From: Gadus chalcogrammus
Lineage: Eukaryota; Chordata; Actinopteri; Gadiformes; Gadidae
NCBI RefSeq assembly: GCF_026213295.1
Contig: NC_079412.1
Coordinates: 19,170,127-19,234,126 of the forward strand
Reading direction: 5' to 3'
DNA: 64,000 nt
The notes beneath the pieces were generated by a model. It was not told the origin of the DNA. It was given only the letters and a program-made list of their open reading frames with translations, and ran no database searches. This document shows, one piece after another, positions 21,610-33,176 of the stretch (position 1 is the first letter of the stretch; the number at the start of each line of letters is the position of its first letter). The position numbers were made by a program, and so were the translations under genes.

Positions 21610-23448
21610 TACGAGAGTTGCATAACCGCTTAATCTGGGCTCCCGTCTTTCCCGTGCTGTTCGCCACAATACATTGCCATGAACTGTATTATGCATTGCG
21701 CGTTTAGTTTGCGTGTGTTTAAACTGATGGACGCACGCCCGACCGCATTCATTAATTCTTCTACGCACGCCCGCATTCATTCATTCATTTTAACTCAATC
21801 ACGGTAAAATAATGTTTTCTCACGATCAAATACTCATCAATCCTAAAAGTTATAGGCTTGTACACGATGTCTGCGTCAAGAAAATATGTGTTTGCTGTAC
21901 GGTGTTTGCAGATGCATTGACTTAAAAGTACGTACCGCTGTATCAGCTGTTCTTTCCCAAATAATTTACCAAGAATGTGTGACTAGGTAGATGAGAGAAG
22001 CAAAGTGTATGCTCGAGGTGAACATTATGCATGCACCCTTAAAATAGCATCTGAACAACGCACCACTGCCTTTAAATCAGTCTACTGTCGCATACGGTGA
22101 AGTTGCACACTTGTGTGTCTCTGGAAAGTAAGAGCTTCTTCGCTGCGTTGATACGCCGAATCAGCTGCTCTTTGTCACCGTTTATTTCATGTAGGCTACG
22201 CCGTCTTGGCCTCGCCTCATGGTGGCGTCCCAGCGTTACGCTGGTATTGGGAGTGACCGGATACTCCGTCTTTGGTTACAGTTCATAACCGGGGTCTGTA
22301 ATATCCGGTCCACCATTTAGAATGAATCCTTGTCTCTTAAGAAACGCTTTGCGTTTATTGAAAGTTTGATTGCTTGTGTGGACTTTTAATCCAATGTCGC
22401 ATACATACGTTCCAGGTTTACACATTCTGTGTGTTCACCGGCAACCAGAGCTTCTTCGTTCAATTAGATGCTCTGTTCATTGTTATGCCTGCCAGCGGTT
22501 CCTCTTACCGCCTCTCGTTTGGAGTGGACGTGAGGGGGGCCTTGCTGCTCGCCGCAGTTGGTGGCTTGGGCTTTTTCCTAGCTCCGCCCCCAGTGGCAGC
22601 GGACGTAGGAGAAGCCTTGTTGCTCTGCGGTTTTCATAGATTATGAAATAAGGGTTGAGTCAGAAGTTACAGACTCGCTTTAATCTCTTGATCCTCGCTT
22701 TGCGTGCTCTCAGGAGAATTTTGGGTTCTTGAGTCTGATGTGCCCTTTGACTTAGGTCTTTGTGACTGGGGTCCAGCAGGAGTACATTGATTGGGCTCCG
22801 CTCGCAGCTTCACCTTAGCCCATAAGGCGAAGCCTAGACTGCGTAGCCTGCATGAAATAGAACAACTAGTTCTATGATTGTAGGCATAGCCGTCTAGTTT
22901 CCCACCTGCTGTTCCCTCCAATTGCTGAAAAAATAGAGTGGAGGACAACGCTGCTCTGCGCCGCTTTAAATGCACGGCGCCGTGGGGAATGTGGGCGGTG
23001 CCCACGTTGATTGGTGCAAAGCTGAAATTTTCAGTGCGAGGACGAGCACTTCAAATACATGGTCTGCTATTTATATAGTCTATTTACAACACATACTTTT
23101 GTACGCTGCAAGCCATGCCTATTTACAACAGGAAATGTTCGATTAAACGTACAAACCGTACAAACACGGTTAGTAATCAGCCATAATCATAATCAGCCCT
23201 ACTAGGGTTGGGCATAATCAGCAGGTCAGGCCCTTGCGGTGGACGAGGGTCCGCAAGGACGCGTAACCTCCTTTGTTGCGTGAACGTTGGACCATAATCA
23301 GCCCTAAATTAGTTGAATAGCGATGAATCTGCGACGCTACGTGAAGGCTGGGGGATCTGGAAAAGTGCGAACATGCATATCATATGCACAGGTTCGGGAA
23401 CCAGTCTAGATACCAGAACCATTTAGTGGAGTCCACCTCTGCACATAC

Positions 23449-24195
23449 CAGGGACGCAGGAAGTGGGGGTGTTTAGGCTGCTGCAGCACCCCCCCCCCTG
23501 GTGGCCCCTGGCTGTAACTGCAAGTGAGAAAGTTTTCTGAACAAATCAATTCTTTTTGAGTAAAATTTTATCATACAACATGATTTTTCATTAAATTATT
23601 GACATCCACCCTTTTTAGGATATTTATCATATTCTCATTTCCTTTTATTCAGAACATTGTCGGTGTAGGCACAACAAACTGGTGTAAAATGTTGCTTGCC
23701 ATATTAATAGACACGTTGAATGTTATCGTTTTGATTTGTAAACTGGTTGGCAAAAAAAGAGCAAAGACGGACGGTTCACTTGACGGAGAAACCGTCACTT
23801 GCGTCACTTGAATGAAAATGAAGGCTTTCTTTTATCACTTTTGTCACTTTCCTTTGTAAACCTTTAGAAATAACCTCCTGAATCCTTGTTATAACGCTGT
23901 GTATAATCCCGGACCGCAACAACTTGTCGGCATGTTGTTAGTGTGTGAAATTCAGCACAGTATCAGCCGAGTTGACTCTAATTTCCACATTGTTTACTTG
24001 CTAACGTTTGTGAATAACAGTGGCTAGTTGGCAGAGTTAGTCTTTTTACACACCAGTAGAGTGTTTATCAGAGCGGAGCCCTGAATGTGACTTCACCCGT
24101 CATCTCGTCTCTGTAAACAATGGATGTTGCGCAGCATTTATTATGACGTCCCCCCCCCCCCCCCCCCCCCCACACACACACTTCCTGCGTCCCTG
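23449..24195. mobile_element. Nonautonomous hAT element with 8-bp target duplication
   Basis: Ends are CAGGGACGCAGGAAGTG and its inverted copy; perfect duplicates GCACATAC flank it at 23441-23448 and 24196-24203. C-rich runs lie just inside both ends (about 23490-23500 and 24149-24171), the right one followed by a short CA run. The 747-bp interior is AT-rich without a transposase. Confidence 0.93.
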
Positions 24196-24589
24196 GCACA
24201 TACGAATGTACGAATCAGATAGCTCAGAAACCATTTGACTCATAACGTCAACTGGTTTCTGAGGAGTCGTTATGAGTCATGTCAAGTTAAGTTAACAACC
24301 GATGTTCCTTTTCGTTTTCAGTTCTTACCATGCTAACATCAAATTTGACAGACTCTTAATACACATGCCTGGTGGTTCCTTGTCTATAAATAGTTTACTT
24401 ACATTGGGGGTGCTTTGAGATGAACCCATTGCTGTGGAGTCAGACATCTGTCAGGGACATGGTCAGAGAACTGTCTAACCTCTGGGACGGAAATGTTGAC
24501 ACTTTGAATGTCTCACTATTCCCCTTTGCAAAAACCACAAGTCACTTCCGCTTGTATAGAAAATCTTGCATGCTGGGAAATGTATGCAC

Positions 24590-24771
24590 TTTGAATTTAG
24601 CACACTTTCAAAGCGCTCCATTGACAAACCATACGTCAAACATGCAAGATGACAGACAGCAAGCCCGTTGGGAGGAGATGTCCTGCTCAGGTGCACCTCA
24701 ATGCTCAGCTTAGATGCCGGAGTCGAGGATCGAACTAGCAACCTTGCAGTTGCAAGTCAACACACTAGGCC
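24590..24771 (-). mobile_element. V-SINE-like retroposon, 3' portion
   Basis: The minus strand reads TTGACTTGCAACTGCAAGG, then GTTGCTAGTTCGATCCTCGA (anticodon-arm-like part and box B), then GAGGTGCACCTGAGCAGGAC and CTCCCAACGGGCTTGC, resembling the core of fish V-SINEs, and an AGCGCTTTGAAAGTG tail. Its 5' head is missing here but present at 31235-31266, on the far side of the 6.46-kb element. Confidence 0.75.
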
Positions 24772-24818
24772 ACCGTGGTGAAGTTAGTTTGAAGTTGGAT
24801 ATTCGACAGATATTCGGC

Positions 24819-27588
24819 CATTCATTTCCTATGGGAAATTGCTTTTTGCTCAATAGCTTCCGAGTTATAGGAGCCAGTGGCCCCAGACCAATGTTGACCT
24901 GTCCTACTATGTGGTACTAACAACACACACCTCACTAAAAATTAATATTTTGCTCCTCCTATTTTATTTAAATATTTTAAGAATCCCATTCATTTCCTAT
25001 GGGAAATTGCTTTTTGCTCAATAGCTTCCGAGTTATAGGACCCAGAGGCCCCAGACCAATGTTGACCTGTCCTACTATGTGGTACTAACAACAGACACCT
25101 CACTAAAAATTAATATTTTGCTCCTCATATTTTATTTAAATATTTTAAGAATCCCATTCATTTCCTATGGGAAATTGCTTTTTGCTCAATAGCTTCCGAG
25201 TTATAGGACCCAGAGGCCCCAGACCAATGTTGACCTGTCCTACTATGTGGTACTAACAACACACACCTCACTAAAAATTAATATTTTGCTCCTCCTATTT
25301 TATTTAAATATTTTAAGAATCCCATTCATTTCCTATGGGAAATTGCATTTTGCTCAATAGCTTCCGAGTTATAGGACCCAGAGGCCCCAGACCAATGTTG
25401 ACCTGTCCTACTATGTGGTACTAACAACACACACCTCACTAAAAATTAATATTCTGCACCTCCTATTTTATTTAAATATTTTAAGAATCCCATTCATTTC
25501 CTATGGAAGACGGCTTTTTGCTCAATAGCTTCCGAGGTATGGGACCATGAGGCCCCAGACCAATTTAGACCTGTTCTACTATGTGGTACTAACAACACAC
25601 ACCTCACTAAAAATTAATATTTTGCACCTCCTATTTAATTTAAATATTTTAAGAATCCCATTCATTTCCTATGGGAAATTGCTTTTTGCTCAATAGCTTC
25701 CGAGTTATAGGAGCCAGTGGCCCCAGACCAATGTTGACCTGTCCTACTATGTGGTACTAACAACACACACCTCACTAAAAATTAATATTTTGCTCCTCCT
25801 ATTTTATTTAAATATTTTAAGAATCCCATTCAGTTCCTATGGGAAATTGCTTTTTGCTCAATAGCTTCCGAGTTATAGGACCCAGTGGCCCCAGACCAAT
25901 GTTGACCTGTCCTACTATGTGGTACTAACAACACACACCTCACTAAAAATTAATATTCTGCACCTCCTATTTTATTTAAATATTTTAAGAATCCCATTCA
26001 TTTCCTATGGAAGACGGCTTTTTGCTCAATAGCTTCCGAGTTATGGGACCATGAGGCCCCAGACCAATTTAGACCTGTTCTACTATGTGGTACTAACGAC
26101 ACACACCTCACTAAAAATTAATATTTTGCACCTCCTATTTTATTTAAATATTTTAAGAATCCCATTCATTTCCTATGGGAAATTGCTTTTTGCTCAATAG
26201 CTTCCGAGTTATGGGACCCAGGGGCCCCAGACCAATTTAGACCTGTTCTACTATGTGGTACTAACAACACACACCTCACTAAAAATTAATATTTTGCTCC
26301 TCCTATTTTATTTAAATATTTTAAGAATCCCATTCATTTCCTATGGAAGACGGCTTTTTGCTCAATAGCTTCCGAGTTATGGGACCCAGAGGCCCCAGAC
26401 CAATTTAGACCTGTTCTACTATGTGGTACTAACAACACACACCTCACTAAAAAATAATATTTTGCTCCTCCTATTTTATTTAAATATTTTAAGAATCCCA
26501 TTCATTTCCTATGGGAAATTGCTTTTTGCTCAATAGCTTCCGAGTTATAGGACCCAGAGGCCCCAGACCAATGTTGACCTGTTCTACTATGTGGTACTAA
26601 CAACACACACCTCACTAAAAATTAATATTTTGCTCCTCCTATTTTATTTAAATATTTTTAGAATCCCATTCATTTCCTATGGAAGACGGCTTTTTGCTCA
26701 ATAGCTTCCTAGTTATGGGACCCAGAGGCCCCAGACCAATTTAGACCTGTTCTACTATGTGGTACTAACAACACACACCTCACTAAAAATTAATATTTTG
26801 CTCCTCCTATTTTATTTAAATATTTTAAGAATCCCATTCATTTCCTATGGAAGACGGCTTTTTGCTCAATAGCTTCCTAGTTATGGGACCCAGAGGCCCC
26901 AGACCAATTTAGACCTGTTCTACTATGTGGTACTAACAACACACACCTCACTAAAAAATAATATTCTGCACCTCCTATTTTATTTAAATATTTTAAGAAT
27001 CCCATTCATTTCCTATAGACGGCTTTTTGCTCAATAGCTTCCGAGTTATGGGAGCCAGTGGCCCCAGACCAATGTTGACCTGTCCTACTATGTGGTACTA
27101 ACAACACACACCTCACTAAAAATTAATATTTTGCTCCTCCTATTTTATTTAAATATTTTAAGAATCCCATTAATTTCCTATGGAAGACGGCTTTTTGCTC
27201 AATAGCTTCCGAGTTATGTGACCCAGAGGCCCCAGACCAATTTAGACCTGTTCTACTATGTGGTGCTAACAACACACACCTCACTAAAAATTAATATTTT
27301 GCTCCTCCTATTTTATTTAAATATTTTAAGAATCCCATTCATTTCCTATGGAAGACGGCTTTTTGCTCAATAGCTTCCGAGTTATGGGACCCAGAGGCCC
27401 CAGACCAATTTAGACCTGTTCTATTATGTGGTACTAACAACACACACCTCACTAAAAATTAATATTTTGCTCCTCCTATTTTATTTAAATATTTTAAGAA
27501 TCCCATTCATTTCCTATGGAAGACGGCTTTTTGCTCAATAGCTTCCGAGTTATGGGACCCAGAGGCCCCAGACCAATGTTGACCAATG
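24819..27588 (+). repeat. Left tandem array, ~168-bp unit, about 17 copies
   Basis: Unit marker CATTCATTTCCTATGG recurs near 24820, 24988, 25156, 25325, 25491, 25659, 25827, 25995, 26163, 26331, 26500, 26668, 26836, 27003, 27168, 27335 and 27504. Each unit has TTGCTCAATAGCTTCCGAG, GGCCCCAGACCAAT, ACTATGTGGTACTAAC, CACCTCACTAAAAATTAATA and TATTTAAATATTTTAAGAAT. Two variants occur: A (GGGAAATTG, ATGTTGACCTGTCC) and B (GAAGACGG, TTTAGACCTGTTC). The last unit is truncated. Confidence 0.97.
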
Positions 27589-28509
27589 TTGTATTAATTA
27601 TGTCTAAACTGCAGGGAATAGATACATATTCCAAGGTGCCTTTCGAAGGAAACCTTGGAATATCTGCATGTCTATTTCCTAAACAGCGGACCCTATGACA
27701 AAAACAACATAATTGACGGCAGCTCCGTTGCCGCCCACGTGGTTTGGAGCCATGTAAGGAGCAGAGGGGGCTGACATAGCAACCATGAGAGTTACGTGAC
27801 GTGGACGCAGGCCCATTGAAAAGAAAAGGCCAAAAAACCTAGGCATGGCACATGTTTACAGACGTTATTGTATTTAATTAATTAAATATTAAAATATATA
27901 TTATATAAATAATTAAATATACAATTATTTTGTTATAATATTATAAGTAGACCATAGCTTTTATTCAATTGTCGTTATAACAAGATCTGTATCCGACCAT
28001 TGACCATCGACTCGTAAATTCTATGAATTTAATTCATATTGACGTATGGCGATGGACCGTATGGCACTGTATCCCTTAAATCCCATTTTGAATTTAATAG
28101 ACCATTCTCGTTGCTTCGAGGAAGTCTGGTGGTCTCCGTATATAATAAATAAATATATAAACATATTTATTTATTTATTCCAGCCCTTCTCAATGCTGCG
28201 GAACGCTCACTAAAATTTTTACGTAAACAATTTTAATAGTGTAACTATACATAAATATCTTACCCACCCAGAATAAAAAGTATTTCCGCCATTTTCACAG
28301 AAAAATATCCAAAAAAACATCCAATAGGAGAGATGCTCACAGCGTCTATTGGAGACGTAGTCGGGTTAATACAGGAGTGAATCGGCTGCTGGAGCACCCC
28401 ATTTCCGTCTGCAGACTACGCCGAAGGGTACCTTTCCCGTCAGCCACCGATGTTCAAGTGCCTTGGCCAACAGTCGGTATTTGATGTTCTCGGAGTCAGG
28501 CTGTGTTGG
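27589..28509. other. Nonrepetitive centre of the inverted-array element
   Basis: About 0.9 kb between the arrays: an AT-rich middle (27860-28260) flanked by more balanced sequence. It has no long open frame and no recognisable transposase. A short inverted repeat, CCAATAGG...TCTATTGG, lies near 28320-28355. It may be a remnant of a longer internal region or captured host DNA. Confidence 0.6.
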
Positions 28510-31185
28510 TCTGCATTGGTCTGGGGTTTCTGGAGGAGCAAAATATTAATTTTTAGTGAGGTGTGTGTTGTTCGTACCACATAGTAGAACATGTCTAAAT
28601 TGGTCTGGGGCCTCTGGGTCCCATAACTCAGAAGCTATTGAGCAAAAAGCCGTTTTCCATAGGAAATGAATGGGATTCTTAAAATATTTAAATAAAATAG
28701 GAGGAGCAAAATATTAATTTTTAGTGAGGTGTGTGTTGTTAGTACCACATAGTAGGACAGGTCAACATTGGTCTGGGGCCTCTGGGTCCTATAACTCGGA
28801 AGCTATTGAGCAAAATGCAATTTCCCATAGGAAATGAATGGGATTCTTAAAATATTTAAATAAAATAGGAGGAGCAAAATATTAATTTTTAGTGAGGTGT
28901 GTGTTGTTAGTACCACATAGTAGAACATGTCTAAATTGGTCTGGGCCTCTGGGTCCCATAACTCAGAAGCTATTGAGCAAAAAGCCGTTTTCCATAGGAA
29001 ATGAATGGGATTCTTAAAATATTTAAATAAAATAGGAGGAGCAAAATATTATTTTTTAGTGAGGTGTGTGTTGTTAGTACCACATAGTAGGACAGGTCAA
29101 CATTGGTCTGGGGCCTCTGGGTCCTATAACTCGGAAGCTATTGAGCAAAATGCAATTTCCCATAGGAAATGAATGGGATTCTTAAAATATTTAAATAAAA
29201 TAGGAGGAGCAAAATATTAATTTTTAGTGAGGTGTGTGTTGTTAGTACCACATAGTAGGACAGGTCAACATTGGTCTGGGGCCACTGGCTCCTATAACTC
29301 GGAAGCTATTGAGCAAAAAGCAATTTCCCATTGGAAATGAATGGGATTCTTAAAATATTTAAATTAAATAGGAGGTGCAAAATATTAATTTTTAGTGAGG
29401 TGTGTGTTGTTAGTACCACATAGTAGAACAGGTGAACATTGGTCTGGGGCCTCTGGGTCCTATAACTCGGAAGCTATTGAGCAAAAAGCAATTTCCCATA
29501 GGAAATGATTGGGATTCTTAAAATATTTAAATAAAATAGGAGGAGCAAAATATTATTTTTTAGTGAGGTGTGTGTTGTTAGTACCACATAGTAGAACCGG
29601 TCTAAATTGGTCTGGGGCCTCTGGGTCCCATAACTCGGAAGCTATTGAGCAAAAAGCCGTCTTCCATAGGAAATGAATGGGATTCTTAAAATATTTAAAT
29701 AAAATAGGAGGAGCAAAATATTAATTTTTAGTGAGGTGTGTGTTGTTAGTACCACATAGTAGAACAGGTCTAAATTGGTCTGGGGCCTCTGGGTCCCATA
29801 ACTCGGAAGCTATTGAGCAAAAAGCCATCTTCCATAGGAAATGAATGGGATTCTTAAAATATTTAAATAAAATAGGAGGAGCAAAATATTAATTTTTAGT
29901 GAGGTGTGTGTTGTTAGTACCACATAGTAGGACAGGTCAACATTGGTCTGGGGCCTCTGGGTCCTATAACTCGGAAGCTATTGAGCAAAAAGCAATTTCC
30001 CATAGGAAATGAATGGGATTCTTAAAATATTTAAATAAAATAGGAGGAGCAAAATATTAATTTTTAGTGAGGTGTGTGTTGTTAGTACCACATAGTAGGA
30101 CAGGTCAACATTGGTCTGGGGCCTCTGGGTCCTATAACTCGGAAGCTATTGAGCAAAAAGCAATTTCCCATAGGAAATGAATGGGATTCTTAAAATATTT
30201 AAATAAAATAGGAGGAGCAAAATATTATTTTTTAGTGAGGTGTGTGTTGTTAGTACCACATAGTAGGACAGGTCAACATTGGTCTGGGGCCTCTGGGTCC
30301 TATAACTCTGAAGCTATTGAGCAAAATGCAATTTCCCATAGGAAATGAATGGGATTCTTAAAATATTTAAATAAAATAGGAGGAGCAAAATATTAATTTT
30401 TAGTGAGGTGTGTGTTGTTAGTACCACATAGTAGAACAGGTCTAAATTGGTCTGGGGCCTCTGGGTCCCATAACTCGGAAGCTATTGAGCAAAAAGCCGT
30501 CTTCCATAGGAAATGAATGGGATTCTTAAAATATTTAAATAAAATAGGAGGAGCAAAATATTAATTTTTAGTGAGGTGTGTGTTGTTAGTACCACATAGT
30601 AGAACAGGTCTAAATTGGTCTGGGGCCTCTGGGTCCCATAACTCGGAAGCTATTGAGCAAAAAGCCGTCTTCCATAGGAAATTAATGGTATTCTTAAAAT
30701 ATTTAAATAAAATAGGAGGAGCAAAATATTAATTTTTAGTGAGGTGTGTGTTGTTAGTACCACATAGTAGGACAGGTCAACATTGGTCTGGGGCCTCTGG
30801 GTCCTCTAACTCGGAAGCTATTGAGCAAAAAGCAATTTCCCATAGGAAATGAATGGGATTCTTAAAATATTTAAATAAAATAGGAGGAGCAAAATATTAA
30901 TTTTTAGTGAGGTGTGTGTTGTTAGTACCACATAGTAGGACAGGTCAACATTGGTCTGGGGCCTCTGGGTCCTATAACTCGGAAGCTATTGAGCAAAAAG
31001 CAATTTCCCATAGGAAATGAATGGGATTCTTAAAATATTTAAATAAAATAGGAGGAGCAAAATATTATTTTTTAGTGAGGTGTTGTTAGTACCACATAGT
31101 AGGACAGGTCAACATTGGTCTGGGGCCTCTGGGTCCTATAACTCGGAAGCTATTGAGCAAAAAGTAATTTTCCATAGGAAATGAA
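28510..31185 (-). repeat. Right tandem array, same ~168-bp unit inverted, about 16 copies
   Basis: The reverse complement of the left-array unit; marker GGAAATGAATGGG recurs near 28660, 28830, 28997, 29166, 29333, 29501, 29667, 29837, 30005, 30173, 30341, 30508, 30677, 30845 and 31013, and the outermost copy near 31176 runs into the terminal sequence. Variants A and B are again interspersed. The innermost unit is partial (28510-28560). Confidence 0.97.
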
Positions 31186-31234
31186 TGGCCGAATATCCGT
31201 CGAATATCCAACTTCAAACTAACTTCACCACGGT

Positions 31235-31266
31235 CACTAGGCCTACCTCCTGAGCTAAGCCGACCC
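31235..31266 (-). mobile_element. V-SINE-like retroposon, 5' tRNA-like head
   Basis: The minus strand reads GGTCGGCTTAGCTCAGGAGG then TAGGCCTAGTG, a tRNA D-arm with a box A-like sequence. Joined across the element after removing one CACTAGGCC copy, it continues into the tRNA-like sequence at 24762 and below, so one SINE was split by the insertion. Confidence 0.75.
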
Positions 31267-33176
31267 AAATCACATGCCTCTCGCATTTAATGATTTTCAA
31301 TTCAATTATGCTCCAAGGCAGAATCCTCGCGTTCAATCTAAACAACTGCTGAACTTAGCCCAAAACCATTCTTACACCTAAAGTTATATTCACCTTTCTT
31401 TTGAAAGAAATCGGTTCGGAGTTGTTTTCCCTTAGCTTGCTTTTTTGTGACCCCGATTTCCAATCTTTGGGTAAAGACATGACTATGGTGCAGTCAGCAG
31501 TCACTCAACTCGCGATTAGCCGCGTTACTGATATGGGGCATCCTGGCGCAGTTGTGGAATAAACCATTTTTCGCCTTCTGTAAGGGATGACAGTGAGGCT
31601 GCAGATGAGAACAGGATGAAGGTGACTCCACAATGTCCACATACATGGTCACAACTCCTCAAGAGTAATGTTGGGTGAGGGACCGATGATTGGCAGGAAG
31701 GGGATACAACAGGTGAAGATGAAACATATTTACTGTCTGATCAACTTACAATAGGTCAGGCAGGGAGGGTGATAAGTGCAGGGCAGATATGTCATCATGT
31801 TAACTGTTTGATAAACTAATGGTGGGTGCAGGCAGCCAGGGCTCTGGCAGGGAGGAGAATGAAGTCAGAACAAGGCGAAACCATATAAATTGTTAGGGAT
31901 GAATACATTCTTCATAGGGTTTCCCTAAACTCCCCTTGGTTAGGTAAAATCCGGTACTTACCCTACGACACAGGACTCATTATTATGAGTCTCTCTGGAT
32001 AAAACATATTTTGTTAACTATCTGCAGGACAGAAACATTGAACATAATTTAGAATTCCTTATTAACTAAAACAGCATTAAGTCCATCTTCTATTTATCAA
32101 GTGGTGTTTTCATTTTTTGTGTAAAGCAAAAATGTAAGCTTCACGTTTGTATAATTTTTATAACGTAATTACAAAATCGAAGTTCAGAAATCGTTAAATC
32201 AAATTCATAGGGAACAATCTACCAATCTGCTTTTCGAAGCTTGCGGCAGGGCTCACACCTTTTAAAACATAAAAAAAAGAATATTTCAGGGGCATCTCAG
32301 GACCGCACAACAACCGCACAAACCCATTGATAGCAGTTTAATTACACCAACATGTATTTTCTCAAATACAAAAAAGGTTTTGAGACCCAATTAGAAACAG
32401 CATGTACAGGGACACATGGTATATTTTGATCATTATATTATTTGAGTACGGTTCTTATGCAAGCACTAAATGAAATGCGTCATTTTTTTGTATTTTTATT
32501 GGATAACACAACACTTTAACTTGAAACATGGGCTGGTGTATTTTAAAATATTTACTTTTCAGGTTTTCCAGGAGGGGAAGCCAATATAGAAATATAATAT
32601 TCATTACAGAGTACATTACTGCTTTTCCAGAACACCTTGTCAGACCTTTAAAGTATACTACTTATACTTTAAGATCAGACTTATAGATTAATACAGTGAA
32701 TGGTTAAGGCATTGTTGTAATCCAACCTCTTCTCATTATGGCAGATTGAATAGCACACATGAAGAGGCCAGAATGACTTGAGTAACCAAGACAACATGAG
32801 ATTCACTTTTTAATATTATGGCAATATACCAATTTTAATTCATGTCTTCAATCACATAGGCACTGCAGTGTTGTTTACAGTACAGTACAATGCAACCTGA
32901 CTGTACATCACGAGCCCTACCAGAAATACACAAGTACCGAGAAGCTTATTGATTTTGGTGTCGCCTTCGTATTTCCAGCAGGCCACAACTCCTGTCTGTG
33001 GAGTTACACTCAAGGCTGGCTGACTCCTCTCTGTATATTTCGAAGACCAGTTGAACAAAAAGGAAAAACGCACAAACTCTTAAGAAGTTCAATCCATTTT
33101 GTATCTTAAAAAAAGAAAAAAAAAGAACCAGAAAAAAGTTGTCTGGTTGAACGATGTCTCTTGTATATTTGAGGTC
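31267..33176. other. Intergenic DNA and dnajc11 3' UTR, no further gene recognised
   Basis: AT-rich noncoding sequence. The part next to 33177 should be the dnajc11 3' UTR; several minus-strand ATTAAA/AATAAA motifs (near 32505, 32808, 32835) could end the transcript but none stands out. No open frame resembles a known family. Confidence 0.5.

Larger units (their letters stand above)
20520..24771. other. Repeat-rich intergenic region without a recognised gene
   Basis: No open frame resembles a known protein. It contains a fold-back MITE (20977-21609), a hAT element (23449-24195), and moderately CG-rich DNA at about 22.1-23.0 kb. The segments near 21335 and 22857 share a pattern like TTCTATGANTRTAGGC followed by AGCC, and AGAGCTTCTTCG recurs near 22130 and 22447, so the stretch looks like decayed repeat. 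Three CATAATCAGC copies lie near 23185-23300. A missing 5' exon of the F-box gene could lie here. Confidence 0.45.
24772..31234. mobile_element. 6.46-kb fold-back element of inverted tandem arrays with 9-bp target duplication
   Basis: Both ends begin ACCGTGGTGAAGTTAG and match for about 48 bp (one mismatch) in opposite orientation. CACTAGGCC is duplicated exactly at 24763-24771 and 31235-31243. Inside lie about 17 units of a ~168-bp repeat in one orientation, a ~0.9-kb nonrepetitive centre, and about 16 units in the other. No transposase frame is visible, so it is nonautonomous. Long inverted arrays built of subrepeats plus a 9-bp duplication resemble Drosophila FB (MULE-related) elements; family assignment is inference. 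The open frames inside are translations of the repeat unit. Confidence 0.9.

Noticed and set aside
22097..22646. Frames at 22097-22288 and 22374-22646 with hydrophobic stretches
   Set aside because: No family is recognised and internal repetition suggests decayed repeat DNA rather than exons.
24819..27588. Regular repeats suggestive of a CRISPR array
   Set aside because: The unit is ~168 bp with no unique spacers, in a eukaryotic genome, and inverted copies follow; it is a satellite-like array.
31235..31266. A functional tRNA gene split by the element
   Set aside because: The joined sequence has a poorly paired T-arm and anticodon arm and continues into a V-SINE-like core, so it is a SINE head and not a tRNA gene.
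24714..31286. Open frames such as 24714-24920, 27516-27698 and 31086-31286 sharing FLLNSFRVIG-like peptides
   Set aside because: They are translations of the 168-bp tandem unit, found in both arrays; no start context, splice support or protein family.
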